Below the pieces are notes generated by a model. The model had not been told where the DNA came from, made no database searches, and saw nothing but the letters and a program-made list of their open reading frames with translations. Positions 1 to 36,175 of a DNA stretch of 64,000 nt are shown piece after piece (the first letter of the stretch is position 1; every line of letters starts with the position of its first letter). Origin of the DNA: Silurus meridionalis (lineage: Eukaryota; Chordata; Actinopteri; Siluriformes; Siluridae); the NCBI RefSeq assembly GCF_014805685.1, contig NC_060907.1, positions 6,430,992-6,494,991 on the forward strand, given 5' to 3'. Both the position numbers and the translations under genes were made by a program.

Positions 1-380
1 AATTGCATATTATGTATTTTAATTTGGTAGCAATAAATTCTCCTTTCACTTGAACTCGGAGATCCAAACCTGTTCCAGCATGACAATACCCCTGTGCATG
101 AAGCCAGCTTCATGAAGATATAAGTAACATGATCTGGACGATTTGGCAGATGTCCTGCTATAAAGCTCTGACCTCAACCCTACTGAACATGTTTGTTTGC
201 ATTGGAACACTGAGTGCACCCCAGGCCTCCTCAGCGCACCTACATCACGCTGGATTTACTAACACCCTTGTGTCTAAATGAGTGCAAATATTAATAAATA
301 CACTTCAAAATCTAGTAGAACTTCTTCCCAGAAGAGTGGAGGTTATAAATGTTTATTCTGAGAATTTTTCTCAGATTGTT
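1..380 (+). mobile_element. Tc1-like remnant, family A (copy 1, cut by window edge)
   Basis: This degenerate copy belongs to a family seen about ten times in the window. The translated core (LFQHDN-P-H) around 70-110 matches the second catalytic aspartate region of Tc1/mariner DDE transposases, and SDLNP-TE follows at about 170-190. Only the last third of the transposase survives, and it is broken by stops. The left end is outside the window. Confidence 0.75.
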
Positions 381-625
381 TCTAGCAAGCGATTTATTGC
401 CTCATTTTCAGTACAACAAAAGAGCTTTGTCTTGACCTCAGTACAAGAGACAAATTGATGCAAGGTTATTAGTACTCATTCTTTATGTATGTGTTTGATT
501 AAAATAATAATAAAAAAAGAACAGAGAACGCAATTCTACCAGTAATCACATTTTCTATCACTTTAACCATTAAAGACAATGCAGAACTGTGCAGTTTTGT
601 GTTGAGCAGTTTCCAACCACATGTG

Positions 626-675
<50 letters not shown>

Positions 676-1063
676 AGCCTTGTTGGCTTTGACCGGGTGG
701 CAGCATGTCTTCCAAATTTAGCCATCGGACCCCTTGCTGTAGTGAAACTACAGCAGATCTATATATGTTAAGTGTCTATTTTTGTCTGACTTTCACCCAC
801 CTGCCCTTATTACTGTATAACTCGAAGCCCTTCAGTACAGATCCCCCAGCCTCTGAAGGTCTAAGTGTTATTTACAGTGCTGTTCATATTAGAAAGCGTT
901 CAACCGCTGCATAGACCACATGTTTTGCGCCCACACAATGCGCCTATTTGCAGAACACCTGTCGGGCGAGTGAATTTAATGGAATATTGGAGATCACTGC
1001 CGATCTCCGGCGGCCCACTGAACCTCCAGTTTACTAATTCTTTTTCACCCCATGTTCTTACAG
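381..1063. other. lmo7 intron, no exon recognised
   Basis: This stretch holds a (GT)n tract at 627-673 and otherwise unremarkable AT-rich sequence, becoming more GC-rich at 860-1040. I see no coding similarity on either strand. Confidence 0.5.
627..673. repeat. (TG)n microsatellite
   Basis: An uninterrupted TG dinucleotide run of about 47 bp. It creates a spurious Cys-Val reading frame. Confidence 0.97.
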
Positions 1064-25147
<24,084 letters not shown>

Positions 25148-25170
<23 letters not shown>

Positions 25171-25760
25171 CCACAATGCATCTCAGCAGATCCAGGAGAA
25201 GACTTTCCCAGAAGGTGATCCGGACACGACGACCCCTGGTTCGGCTTAAATTCCAATTGGATTTAGCCGCGACTTCTACCTTCCACTTATGTTGTAGATT
25301 TAATATTATACACGTGAACTTGTCCAGGTTGTAATTATGTAGTTTCAGGGTTTTTTTTTTAAGTACATTTTTACATTTGTCCTTTAATAAAGTTAGATTG
25401 CCGAACTTCATTAACACAGGAACAGTTAGACTTCGTCCTATAAAATCTGTCCTGCTAATGCAAAGCAGAAACGAGGTGACAGCTTTTCCTTTCTTTCTTT
25501 CTTTTAAAATTAGACTTATGTATCATGAAGTTTCTCTGCTTTGCAGCTTGCAGCAGTACTGGATTTCGTTCCTCACCCTGATTGCATATAGTGTATAATA
25601 CAAATGTGCATTTTCTGTAGATATTTAAGCCCACAATGGTCTGCACGTATTTTGTTCTTTAGCTTGTAATTCACAGGGTTTTATTTTGGAAGCAAGTCTG
25701 TTTTTAGGGAGAAATCAGTGATATTTCCTAATGTTTGTAAATAAAAGGATCCAATATGCA
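25148..25760 (+). CDS. lmo7: lmo7 terminal exon (7 codons, stop) and 3' UTR
   Basis: The acceptor tctgctcag continues the phase-1 Gly codon, then HTSIPK and TGA at 25168-25170. LMO7 likewise ends a few residues after the LIM domain. The 3' UTR runs to AATAAA at 25386 or, more likely for the long form, AATAAA at 25740. The UTR end is an inference. Confidence 0.88.
25386..25391 (+). terminator. lmo7: proximal poly(A) signal AATAAA of lmo7
   Basis: A canonical hexamer about 215 nt after the stop. No strong GT-rich element follows closely. Confidence 0.5.
25740..25745 (+). terminator. lmo7: distal poly(A) signal AATAAA of lmo7
   Basis: A canonical hexamer followed 15-35 nt downstream by the GT-rich stretch TTTTGTGTGTTTCTTGTC, the usual layout of a vertebrate cleavage site. 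Confidence 0.65.
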
Positions 25761-26179
25761 TTTTGTGTGTTTCTTGTCAATTTTTGGTTAGCCACTAGGT
25801 GGTGCTGTAGGTGAAAGTTTTGGGTAGGTTTCTGGGTCTGCAATATCCGCTCTATTCATCTGACGTGAATCTGTCCATCACCATCATAAATCTTCATCCA
25901 TCATCTTCGTTATCTCCATCCATCTAGAGGTAATAATTATATTTTAGAAATCAAAAATGGCTCTCATTGCCTCTATATAAAGCTTGATTTTATTACATTT
26001 TTTTCATCAGGACTGTTTTTTATGTTTTTGACCAATAGCAGAATTTTTCTTTTTTTTGGTTTTTCCAGCTTGGTATTATTCAAGGATTGATGCAGCACTG
26101 TATACCACTGTATTTTAGCAGATGTTCTGACTTCATAATAATAATAATAATAATAATAATTGATGATAACCTCCAATGA
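25761..26179. other. intergenic, downstream of lmo7
   Basis: CCATC-rich short repeats at 25872-25925 and (ATA)n at 26137-26160. No gene. Confidence 0.5.
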
Positions 26180-26525
26180 TATTTGTGCTCATTCCAAAGG
26201 GTTTTCATAAAGTCTGGTACTGATGTAGGAGAGGTGAAGATCACTGGAGTGCAGTCAGTGTTCATAAGTGTTTCAAAAGTGTTTAATAGGGTTGGAGCTT
26301 TATAGCTGGAGATCTTTCAGTCCAACCAATTCGGAGCTGGTTTTGTACAGAGGAGCATTGTCATGCTGGAACAGCTTTAGCTCTTCTAGTTTAAGTAAAG
26401 GAAAAAAAAAAAAACATGCGCTCATATCATCCAAGACATCCTGTACAATTGTGTGCCCCCAGGTTTTTGGTAAGAACCATATATGGTAAAATAGTGTGTT
26501 CCAAGACTTTTGTCCTTTATAGTGT
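26180..26525 (-). mobile_element. Tc1-like remnant, family A (copy 5)
   Basis: Minus strand. It contains the ATTGTCATGCTGGAACAGCT core and the terminal TTTTGTCCTTTATAGTGTAT. A poly-A run interrupts it at 26402. The coding sequence is degenerate. Confidence 0.8.
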
Positions 26526-26914
26526 ATTTGCAAGAAAATGGTATGAGACAAGCTTCCTGTAATGGGCACTAACCTTAAAGGTCAAAATTTAATGAATTAG
26601 ATTGGGGGGGGGGGATCATATCTTTAAAAAAAATAAGTGTTTGTGTAAGTGTAATCTTAAGTCAAAACAATTATAAATATCTTGAGAGAATTGAGCGGTT
26701 TTGTTTGGACATGGCTTGATGCTTTTCTGTCACTGCCTTAAAAGGCAGGATTTATTTTGTCTCAATATAAACAATGTACTGTAATAGCATGTAGTTGCCA
26801 GAAATGATACAAAGCATTAGGCAATGTTTTTCTTAGACATCTTGGTCACTTACTAAGAAAAGGCTTGTTCTAGCAATATATAATATGCTGTTTAATTCCA
26901 CATACCGTTAACTG
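26526..26914. other. intergenic
   Basis: No gene; a 10-bp poly-G at 26604-26613 and AT-rich sequence. Confidence 0.4.
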
Positions 26915-27085
26915 CTAACCAAGCGAGACACTATATGAACATATCTTCATGAAGCTGGAACAGGTTTGCGTCTCCTAGTTTAACAGAACGGAAAATTTCA
27001 TGCTCCTGCGTCCACAGACATCCTATACATTTGTGTGACTCCAAGTTTGTGGGAAAAGTTTGGAGAAGAACCACATATGGTTGGA
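26915..27085 (-). mobile_element. Tc1-like remnant, family A (copy 6, fragment)
   Basis: Contains ATCTTCATGAAGCTGGAACA and GGTTTGCGTCTCCTAGTTTA and the AACCACATATGG terminal part. Shorter than the other copies. Confidence 0.7.
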
Positions 27086-27865
27086 AAAGTCAACAATACT
27101 GAGGACTTGCTTTAGTTTGAAGTTTCATTACTGTGGTAAAGACCCCAAGAGATGAGCGTTCATGTGGAATCTGCTCATAAATATGGTGAGCACATGGCCC
27201 TGTTATACACAGCATTAAACTTAGGCATGAGTAAAATCAGTTCTGGGCAGACCACCAGTCTAAAAATGTTTGTTAAATTGGCTGAAAAACTTTGTCTTCT
27301 TTTGATTAGTTACTTCCTTTGGGCGTTATCTGAAACAGCTGCCATGTCGTATCAATTGTACCTCCAACAGCAAAGTTTACCTGAGTTTGATTCTTAAACT
27401 TGCACTTATCTGAAATTATTTGTGACTTTTATTTCCCTTTTTCCTGATGAGGGTGCTTGTAGGATGAGAAGGTGAGGTGGTCAGCCCAGATCTCCTGTGG
27501 AATCCCCAAATGTTCCCAGAGACATAACCTCTATTATGAGTCTTGGATCTGCCCCGAAGTCTCTCTTCTATGCGATGTGCGTGATACAGCTCTATCAGGA
27601 TCGGACCCCGGGGGGTTCTAGTAAACCACGTAAATGTAAACCGTAAATGTAAAAAGCAGAACAGTATGGTTAGTCATTTTTCCATGATACTGCAGGATTA
27701 TAAAAACATTAAATACTGTTAGAACATGTTTGATATTTAAATCTGGTCAGATGTTGATTGAATTTCAGTAGTGTCAAGTTTGACTTTCATTCCTCCTCCA
27801 AGACAAGTAGCAGCGTAAAACTGAGGCTGTTGATCAAATATGTTATCGTTTCTATAGTAACATAC
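27086..27865. other. intergenic with degenerate LINE 3' fragment
   Basis: At about 27440-27620, read on the minus strand, GAGACTTCGGGGCAGATCCA and GGGAACATTTGGGGATTCCA resemble the C-terminal/3' end of a fish L2-like LINE. It is strongly decayed. The rest is unremarkable. Confidence 0.4.
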
Positions 27866-28615
27866 ACTGTGTGGGCAAGAATATTTAGACAGCTGACATT
27901 TCCAGCAATTAGTAGTTTTTCCCCCACAAAATTAGAGGCACAAAATTGTATACAAAGTCTTTGGAGGCGAAATTTTTGCAATATTGTGCGAGATTTAATA
28001 AATAAATACATGAGTGAAAATGATTGTTTTATTAAATTAATATTTTCCCATAACCTACTTTACTTTCTACTGCGGAGGGACTTTTTTAACGTGCTGTATT
28101 TGTATTTTAATGTAATATGGCTCTTAAATAACACTACAGTGGCATTAAATAGGTTTAGTTTTTTACTGATATTCTTGTATTCAATTTCAACAACAAAAAA
28201 ATTATCTAAAAAGGAAGCAAATTACTTGTTTATTTTAAGACACACGTCTTCCTATTTTCTCTCTTATTTAGTATTGTTCTTTAATAAAGGAAAAGTAGTT
28301 CTTCTCCACTTTATCGATGGATTAATCGTGAGAATACGCGATTATTAAAATAATCGTTAGCAGCAGCCCTATCGGAGACCAAATCTGTTTTAACATCGCA
28401 ATGCCCCTGTGCACAAAGCTAGCTCTGTGGTGATATGGATTACATGGGATAGCGTGAACCCAAATCTATGCAAACACACTCCAAAATCTAGAGAAACATC
28501 TTCCCAGAAGAGTGAAGGTTACTAACTGTGGAATTGGAGGTTCAAAAAGCCACACAAACTTTGTGGCTGGAAAATTCAGTTGTCCACAAATATTTGTCCA
28601 TACAGTGTTTCATGT
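27866..28615 (+). mobile_element. Tc1-like remnant, family A (copy 7), interrupted by hAT fragment
   Basis: Left part 27866-27966, right part 28372-28615 (ACATCGCAATGCCCCTGTGC core; TTTGTCCATACAGTG end). Between them about 405 bp of AT-rich DNA ends in TAATCGTTAGCAGCAGCCCT, which looks like an hAT-type TIR (AGGGCTGC...). The left hAT end is not obvious. Confidence 0.65.
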
Positions 28616-29590
28616 TTAAACGTGTGTAACATTTTCTTCAAATCAAATTTTTTTGGTCACATGTAAATTCATACAGAGTACGACATGAAGTAAAATGCTT
28701 TTCTCCACTGGATTATTATCTGCACCGTTAAAATATTTTGGATACCACTGATGGGTCTGTTGCTAGTAAAGGGACCTTGACCCACATCTTTCTTTTGCTG
28801 TCTGGTTTCTGTCTTGCTAATCATCTTTTAGGTCCTCAATCTTGCCTTCAGTTCCTCTGCATGCAAAGAATGAAAAGGAAGTGAGCACACTTGAGCATTC
28901 AAAATGACTTCCAGAATTGCTCCAAATCATCAGTCCTTGAACTTTCTAAAATGAAAAATTCAAAAGGAACCACTATATAACGGTTTGATATGTTAACCAA
29001 CAGGGGCAGAATAACAAAAAGCTACAAAAACGCTGCAAACATCTTGGACATGGCTACTTGGACAAATTTTGCAGACACGCTACATGCACTTCCAAATTAG
29101 GCTCAAATTTGTCCCAGATCATTGATCCAAAATTTGGTCAGGAAGTTCTTTAGACGTTCCATAATGAGTGTGCCAAATTTCACATCTTTTTACCAGACGG
29201 TTCTATGGGTTCCCATAGACAACATACCAATGAAAAGAAAAGAAGTGAAAGAAGAAGAAGACAAATAAAAGGTCGAATAACAATAGGGTGTCTACACACC
29301 TTCGGTTCTTGGACCCCTAATAATCTTGTGATTGATTTTAGCTTATAATGGCATGTCAAAAGGCAGGGGGGGGTTGTGGATAAGCCGCAGGCTGAAAAGC
29401 CAGCCAAATTAAATCAAACCACATTATTATGTGTGCACAAGGGTGCCACCTGCAATTTTCCAACTCTAACCCAATACCCTTTTGTTCTTTCCCCTTGGCA
29501 TTTAATCTCTTACTTATCTTTTACTCTCTTTATCTATTATTTCTTTTTTGGGGGGAGGGGGTGTTCTGTGCGCGCATCTTCATGGTGATT
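28616..29590. other. intergenic
   Basis: 28650-28705 (GGTCACATGTAAATTCATAC...) resembles the 3' tail of the tRNA-like SINE. No gene is seen. Poly-G at 29365 and 29552. Confidence 0.45.
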
Positions 29591-30800
29591 CTGTGCCCTT
29601 TCTTAAAAGAACAGAGGCACAGAGTCCTGCCTCTACACGGGAACACCAGAACACAACACCAGGGTCATTTTATTTGTTTTGACCTCTTCTCGCCCCACCA
29701 TTCCAGGAAGCTAGTCTATGAGTCCCTTGTATGCCCGCCGGGCTCGTGTTCTGCAAATTCTGTCTTTACGTCTCTAACCGACTGCGACATCCTACAGGGT
29801 GCTTGGGAAAAGGCCGGCTGTGAGAATGTGTATTACCTTGGGGATATGCAGAGAAGCCGTACTGGACTGCTTCTGAACCTCTGAAGTTACAGATAACATC
29901 TCTTTAGCTTTCCTCCAGGGGGAAACGCTCGTCCGGACCTCGAGCGGTCATGGTTTCATAAGGATTAGTGAAATATCTTCCTTAAGTCAGTAATACATAA
30001 GAGCTTATTTATCCATCAAGGGAGTTTCTGAACTGTTCCCTTAATAATGAAATTGCTAAATATATATTCTGGGAGGATTTTTCTTTTTTCTTCTGATGAG
30101 ATGTAAACACAAAGTGCATCACAATATAAGAGGATGAGAAAGGAACGCATTAGTGGATTTCACATGGGAGAAATGGTTTTGTAAGTTTCACAAAGCCCAC
30201 AAAAGTAACGCCTTCGGGCAATCTTTAGGAGTTTAACTGGACCAGCGTTGAAGGCCAAATCCTTACAGGGTAATAATATGTACTGGGTGAGATACTTGAC
30301 GTCAGTGTCACACGTAGCTCGATTTAGACATGTCTAACAACAAAAAAACAGTGTCGTGTGCAGCAATCTGAACAGTGATGAAGGCTAGACTATGATTAAC
30401 GCAAAAGATGATGAGCTATAGTCTCTAAAAGCCTTCTCTTTTTTTCTTCCTTAAACCGCCCATGCACGTCTTACACATAATCATATGGGCAGCCGCCGAA
30501 AGGCAGGCGCTGAGTGACGTTAATTACTATTTTACAGGCAGGACAGAGTACTGCTGAAACATTAGGCTTGTTAATGAGTGTTAATGTAGAGATATGTGAC
30601 ATAATTGAAAATGATGTGTTAATTTCTAATATTCCTGCGTGCAATCAAGTCACACGGTATTTTGACAACATATCTGTCATTTTTTCTTGAATTTTCTGCC
30701 TCCAAGCTTGACGGAAAGCATTAAACCATTCTCTATTGCATTTTTATGACTGCTTTTATGGTAACAATGTGCTGCAGCTGTTAAACGTCCCACCGTCTTG
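29591..30800. promoter_or_regulatory. repeat-poor block, candidate conserved non-coding DNA
   Basis: About 1.2 kb with no recognisable transposon or microsatellite. It is relatively GC-balanced and carries clustered homeobox-type (TAATTA at 30518), E-box-like and CRE-like (TGACGTCA-like TTGACGTCAG at 30297) words. Regulatory function is only an inference. Confidence 0.25.
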
Positions 30801-31369
30801 ACGCAATCTTAAACTTGTATTACTGCCTGGCTGGGGTTCCACATTGTCTGCATGGGTTTCCTCTGGGTTCTCTGGTTTCTTTTCATGATTTAAGAAAGAA
30901 CAGGGTAACTGAACTCATTGCTGCTGTAACTGATACACTTGTACCAGCATTCCACATATACGCATTCTGTTATTTCTTGTCAAGTCAATACTGCAGTTCC
31001 TTTAAATATAAAACCAACCTTTAATCCTATAATGAAGGATTTATCTATTGATAGGTTTGGATACATTTCAGATTAAGGGCACACAGGCTCGAGGAATTGC
31101 TTCATGAGGATGAAATCATTCACATTGTGTGGCGAAAAGTATTCCGACATCTAAGCATCACATCGGTGTGTGGTTCTTGCACAACTCAATAAGCACAACT
31201 TGTGAGTGTCTAGCAGGGGCACTAACTTCAATCTCATTTAACACAAATCTCAGAGGAACTGGAACATCATCTGCACTCCAGACTTTCTCATACATCTTCA
31301 GTGTAGAGCTCTCCCATAAGGTTGGAGCTTATTATAAAAGCAACGAGTGAATAAATCTGGAATGGGTTC
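30801..31369. other. intergenic with a possible decayed Tc1 copy
   Basis: At 31115-31345 the phrase TGTGTGGCGAAAAGTATTCC and a right part TTGGAGCTTATTATAAAAGC recall the ends of family A, but the centre does not match. No gene. Confidence 0.35.
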
Positions 31370-31625
31370 AATAATCACATTCAATTCAAATGTAGTTGTA
31401 TAGCAGTAATAACAACGAGCATTGTCACAAAGCAGCTTTAAAGAAATGCATAGGTTATAAATATATATCGATTTTTGCATCATATTATGGTCCCTATAGA
31501 TTTATTCCTAACGAGTGAACCAGAATCACAAGTGGCAAGGGAAAAACCCTGAGACGAACAAGACTTAAATGGAAACCCATCCTCATCTGGTTGATGCTGA
31601 ATGTCCATTCATTATAGTTCCATCA
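31370..31625 (-). repeat. dispersed fish repeat, opposite-strand copy of 13905-14082
   Basis: Contains CATTGTCACAAAGCAGCTTT, AAGTGGCAAGGGAAAAACCC and GAAACCCATCCTCATCTGG. Read on the minus strand it matches the TTTCTTCCTCAT ... CTATAAAG copy in the lmo7 intron. Confidence 0.65.
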
Positions 31626-32440
31626 ATGCTGAGGTTATCAACTGTTCACTTATGGACACCTGATTGAAAAAATCTGTTCATGGCAATTGCAGCCTTAAGC
31701 CATTAGAGCAAACCATCCACACCAATCACAGTACAAATCAATCCTCTTTTAACCCTTCACTGCTAACTCATAAATCCTTGGTCTGTTCATGTTGAACCGT
31801 CGTCAGATGCAGTGAATGGTTTCGAATTGAAGAGAAATCCAGTGGCAGACCATCAGGATTGGATCAGGCAGATCCAAAGAGCAGAAGAGGACAGGATCAC
31901 TGGTATCTCAAGACCATGTCACAGAGAGAGAGAGAGAAAGAAAGAGAGTGAGGAGGAGAAAGTCTTTTGTAGATATCTGCGCCTTCGTTCACTAGAAACT
32001 TAGCAAACACTAAGACTGTTGTTTGCGATTTGGATTAACAGTCTTGAACACCCCTTGTGTATATATATATATATATATCTTGACTTTTCTGTGAAAAAAA
32101 TTATGAAAAAAAATTATTTTATTTTTTAACTACATTCTGTTGTATTGTCAGTATGTTGTCAACATTTCACTATGTGTTACATCACATATGTAATTCGTAT
32201 ATGAGAGATAAATAACCTTGAACAGTCGAAGCACCAAAGCTGTTCTGATTGTGCACACGTATAATACAGTAAAAATCTCGGGTTGAGCTGTTGAGCAAAT
32301 GATTTCCCAGCTAGATGCTTTGTTCTGAGAAAAGCAACTGAAAAGACAAAAATCCAGATATAGCATCCACATCTCTTAGTTCCATCCATGTTTAAAGATG
32401 GTCCTGACAAGCTTACATTAGGTTAACCATTTAATTCATT
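31626..32440. other. intergenic
   Basis: GA-rich 31921-31960, a short (TA)n at 32060-32078 and A-runs. No gene. Confidence 0.4.
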
Positions 32441-32441
32441 T

Positions 32442-32443
<2 letters not shown>

Positions 32444-32501
<58 letters not shown>

Positions 32502-32602
32502 GATATAGACAGATAAAAAGAGACATTTTTATTTATTTTTGTGTGTGTGTGTGTGTGTGTGTGTAAAAGATATAGACAGATACAAAGAGACATATTTTAT
32601 AT

Positions 32603-32659
<57 letters not shown>

Positions 32660-32772
32660 GATAGACAGATACAAAGAGACATATTTTATATATTTTTGTG
32701 AGTGTGTGTGTGTGTGTGTGTAAAAGATATAGACAGATACAAAGAGACATTTTTATATATTTTGTGTGTGTG

Positions 32773-32823
<51 letters not shown>

Positions 32824-32846
32824 GATATAGACAGATACAAAGAGTT
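32444..32846. repeat. compound satellite: (TG)n plus a conserved spacer, five units
   Basis: Five (TG)n blocks (32444-32497, 32541-32563, 32609-32654, 32697-32720, 32764-32818) alternate with a spacer of about 40 bp: TAAAAGATATAGACAGATAC, then AAAGAGACATTTTTATATAT. The spacers are nearly identical, so the array grew by duplication of a unit holding both parts. One block is interrupted (GAGTGTGAG). Confidence 0.95.
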
Positions 32847-33830
32847 TTTGACTTTGCTTCACTTTGGACCACTTCTTTTTCTCTCAGCAGGTGGTTCATT
32901 ATATCCAAAAAGAGGAACATCATCCCACTCATCTTCTCGCTTGCTCTTCCTTTTTCTCCTTGGGGCTTTCATATTGTGAACCCTGACAGTTTGTAAGCTC
33001 TCAGAGTGTTCTGCCGTTGATATGCAGATCAGGAAAGCTAAATGTCAAGGGCGTCGTTTTTGAGAAAATGTATTTAAATATATGGTGATTTGTTGTGTTA
33101 TTATGCGTTTATTCGATTTAATAAATGACCGTCTGCATAATAGAGCAGGAGATCAGGAACAATGCTGGCTTCCAGTGAACTGGGCAGACGACTGGAAAAA
33201 TTGCGTCTACAGATGAGTGAGAGATGTGGAAATATTTGCAAATGAAATTATTGTGTAGGTCTGCTGTTTATTGCTCCTAGTGTATAGGTTGTGGGTTGGT
33301 TTTCCAATTGGCTGAAGCAGAGAAATTGTTTTGGGTTTGTGTTCAGGACGAGGCTCTAAATTGAGAGCGTTTATCAGCAGGACGGCGCCTCTGGGACAAT
33401 TTGGGTTGTGTCTCATTTTAGAGATGTCACATTTTCAGTGGACGTGAAGGGGGAGGAGAAGGAGAAAGAGACAGTAAAGGAAGATGACAGGATGACAAGA
33501 TAAGAGCTGGTGGGTGGATACTGAAAAAGTAAGAAAAGTGCTCACGCTGATTGTGACCCAATGAACACTTAAAAAACAATTTAATTATTAAATAAACACT
33601 TCAATTTCAGTTATCATTAAGTTCTCCTTTTCTTCTTATCTTCCTCTTTTGCTTTAATTTCTTTTTCATTTCTTTTTCTCTTCTAAAGTTATTTTCACTT
33701 CTTTCTTTGTGTACTTCTAAATTATTATTATTATTTTTTTTTGTCCACATTTTTTTTTCTTTTTTATTATTGTTTTTATTTTCCTTATATGGAGTTCTTT
33801 GTTTATTCTTAATTTTTCTTTCAGTTTCTG
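32847..33830. other. intergenic, repeat-poor at 33000-33420
   Basis: 33001-33420 lacks repeats and has an octamer-like palindrome ATATTTGCAAATGAAATTAT at about 33232-33251 and a TGATATGCAGAT word at 33017. No coding exon is recognised. Confidence 0.35.
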
Positions 33831-33831
33831 T

Positions 33832-33891
<60 letters not shown>

Positions 33892-33970
33892 TCCATTAAA
33901 ATATTATTTATTTTCTTTAGATGCCTTCTTTCTTTTATTTCCTTTACTTATATTTAATAAAAAATATTTT

Positions 33971-34013
<43 letters not shown>
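33831..34013. repeat. (TTCT)n and (CT)n microsatellites
   Basis: (TTCT)n at 33831-33892 and (CT)n at 33974-34013, in a pyrimidine-rich stretch of about 400 bp that begins near 33625. Confidence 0.95.
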
Positions 34014-34016
<3 letters not shown>

Positions 34017-35840
34017 CATAGTCCCATCCATCCTTCTCTTCAGGGAGGATTAAGGGCAGCTTCATCCTTGAATCACATTTGCCCCACTCAGCTTGACGAA
34101 TGGAAGAGTCAAAAGTTTACCATAACCATTAATATAGACAAGAGCTCTCTTTACATCCTAAAGGTCAAATGACTAATCCATCATGATCGGAAATGTTTTA
34201 GTGCATAAGGACAGTGCTAATATTAACATCGAAACTCCGCAGTGTTCAATCTAGACAGGTTTACAGAGGTAAATAAAGCCTGTTGCAACTCCAAGAAAAG
34301 AAAAGTCTTTCGTTTAATGATTGAACAGCTTTTGAGTGGCATCTGTCTGATTCCATGATGAAAACAGAGGCAATGCTAAAAATATGTGTCTTTGCATGAC
34401 TCACCATGCTAAAGTCTGAGGCAATCTTTTATTTTTTCCTTCTCTGTTTTTTTACTGAGCTGTAAATTTGCACTTATAAACTAGAAGTGTCAGGATTTGC
34501 TCATTCGCTTTTGTTTTCTCCATTTTAGGAAACTGCTTACTGTACTATTTCTGTTGTGTGTGCGTGCGTGTGAATATATGTGTGGAAGTTTCCTCAGTTT
34601 CCCCTGAGGATGCCAAAAGCTATGTCATTTTTGAAGATGCTGCAGTTTGGCTCGGGCGTCTTTTCATTCTGTCTTGGACTTTGATTTACTTAAATACTGT
34701 GTACATACTAATGTCAGGCCTGTTTTCCTTGCACATTTACATACCGTCTTTAATTTCCTACTTGTGTGTGTGTGTGTGTGTGTGTGTGTGTCATTTTCCA
34801 CATTGTTAGAAGGAAACATACAGTATGAAGCCTTTGTGCGGTTACCAGGCAGTCGACTCTTATTCCACTGTCTCTAATAGATCATTTATTTTCCTTTCAT
34901 TGCTTTTTGACTCATCTCCAGATAACAGCGGTGACACTGGGCCTTATTTAAAATTCCAATAATATGCAATCTGTTCTATTCATACAGCAAGAGAGAGAGA
35001 GAGAGAGAGAGAATAAAAAAGAAAGAAAAATGGTGGGGGTGAAAATAATGTATCATCTCGCTCGGTGAGACGAGATCTAAACTTATTGACCTGGGTCAAA
35101 TTTACAGGTTATGCTTAGCTCACTGCTTTGACAAAATTCTCAGAAATGAGACTATTACAAATTATAAGGTGTTTGTATTTCAATGAAGTATTAAGAACAT
35201 GGTTGCTAAGCAACTGGAAAACTTTTTGCACTGAGTATACATTAACTAATTTCTGAGGATAAAGGTTTTGCTAGCTAGCACAATCAAAAGTCAGAATGAC
35301 AGTGAACAATGAGACACAACTATCCTGAAATGACATTTACCTCATAATCACACAAGAGTATGGAGAAAGTTGTATATACCATTATAATACCTTCTGTGAT
35401 ATTGAATAACAGCCAGAAAATGGGAGGGGGAAATGAGGAAACTGTAAATAATACCAGCATTTACCTCAGATATGTTGTAAAAATGACTAATCTCTTATTA
35501 CACGTAGCAGTTGTAACCTAACTGTGTTCTTGAAAACATAGGACGCCGCACATAAACTAGCTAATCTCTGAGACTGAAAATAGTCCAAGCTAGCTCATAA
35601 CCATCACGTTATTTTTATGCAGACAATATATGAGATAAGCATGAAAGCAGATACAGTATGCTGCAAACTTTAAAGATTATCAACCTTTATTTTATATGTT
35701 GTTTTATATGTAAGAAATAATCTTAACAAAAAATGCAACTATTACATTTACAAACTGTCATGGGCTACACACAGTGTTGCTAAAATGCTATGAAAAAATG
35801 TTTTTATTACTCCTACAACCTGAACTGTGTTCTTGATAAC
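34014..35840. other. intergenic
   Basis: (GT)n at 34763-34791 and (GA)n at 34990-35012. Phrases such as TACCTCAGATATGTTGTAAAA recur at 35340, 35460 and 36190-36380, hinting at an old tandem duplication. No gene. Confidence 0.45.
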
Positions 35841-36175
35841 AAGACAAGACAAGAGACAGGACAAAAAGCTTTTATTGTCATTTCAACCATATATAGCTGA
35901 TGCAGTACACAGTGAAATGAAACAACGTGCTACATAAAACAACAATCACAGAAAACACAGGGCTAAGGGCTAGTAAGTGTCCTCGCCACATAAACTGCAT
36001 CGTGTGCAACCTGGTGCAAACAGTGCAAAGACAACACAAGCTAGTGCAAGACAATACAGGACAGTGCAAGACAGCACAAGACAGTGTAAGACAAATTCAT
36101 AACACACAAAATAGCGCCGCCAGTAAACCTGTTGTGTATATACACAGTATAAAGACAATTAAAGTGGAATAAAAA
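35841..36175 (-). mobile_element. LINE 3' end (L2/CR1-like), copy a
   Basis: Starts with an (AAGAC)n-type tail, then GCTTTTATTGTCATTTCAAC, the reverse complement of the family 3' end. The CAGTGCAAGACA-rich 3' UTR follows. 5'-truncated, no ORF left. Confidence 0.75.

Noticed and set aside
27758..28348. 196-codon open frame
   Set aside because: It lies over AT-rich transposon DNA (family A copy 7 and an hAT fragment) with no recognised motif.
29429..29884. 151-codon open frame in the repeat-poor block
   Set aside because: No recognisable domain or splice layout; kept only as part of the candidate regulatory block.
32529..32979. Open frames rich in Cys-Val or His-Thr
   Set aside because: They are translations of (TG)n/(CA)n microsatellites.
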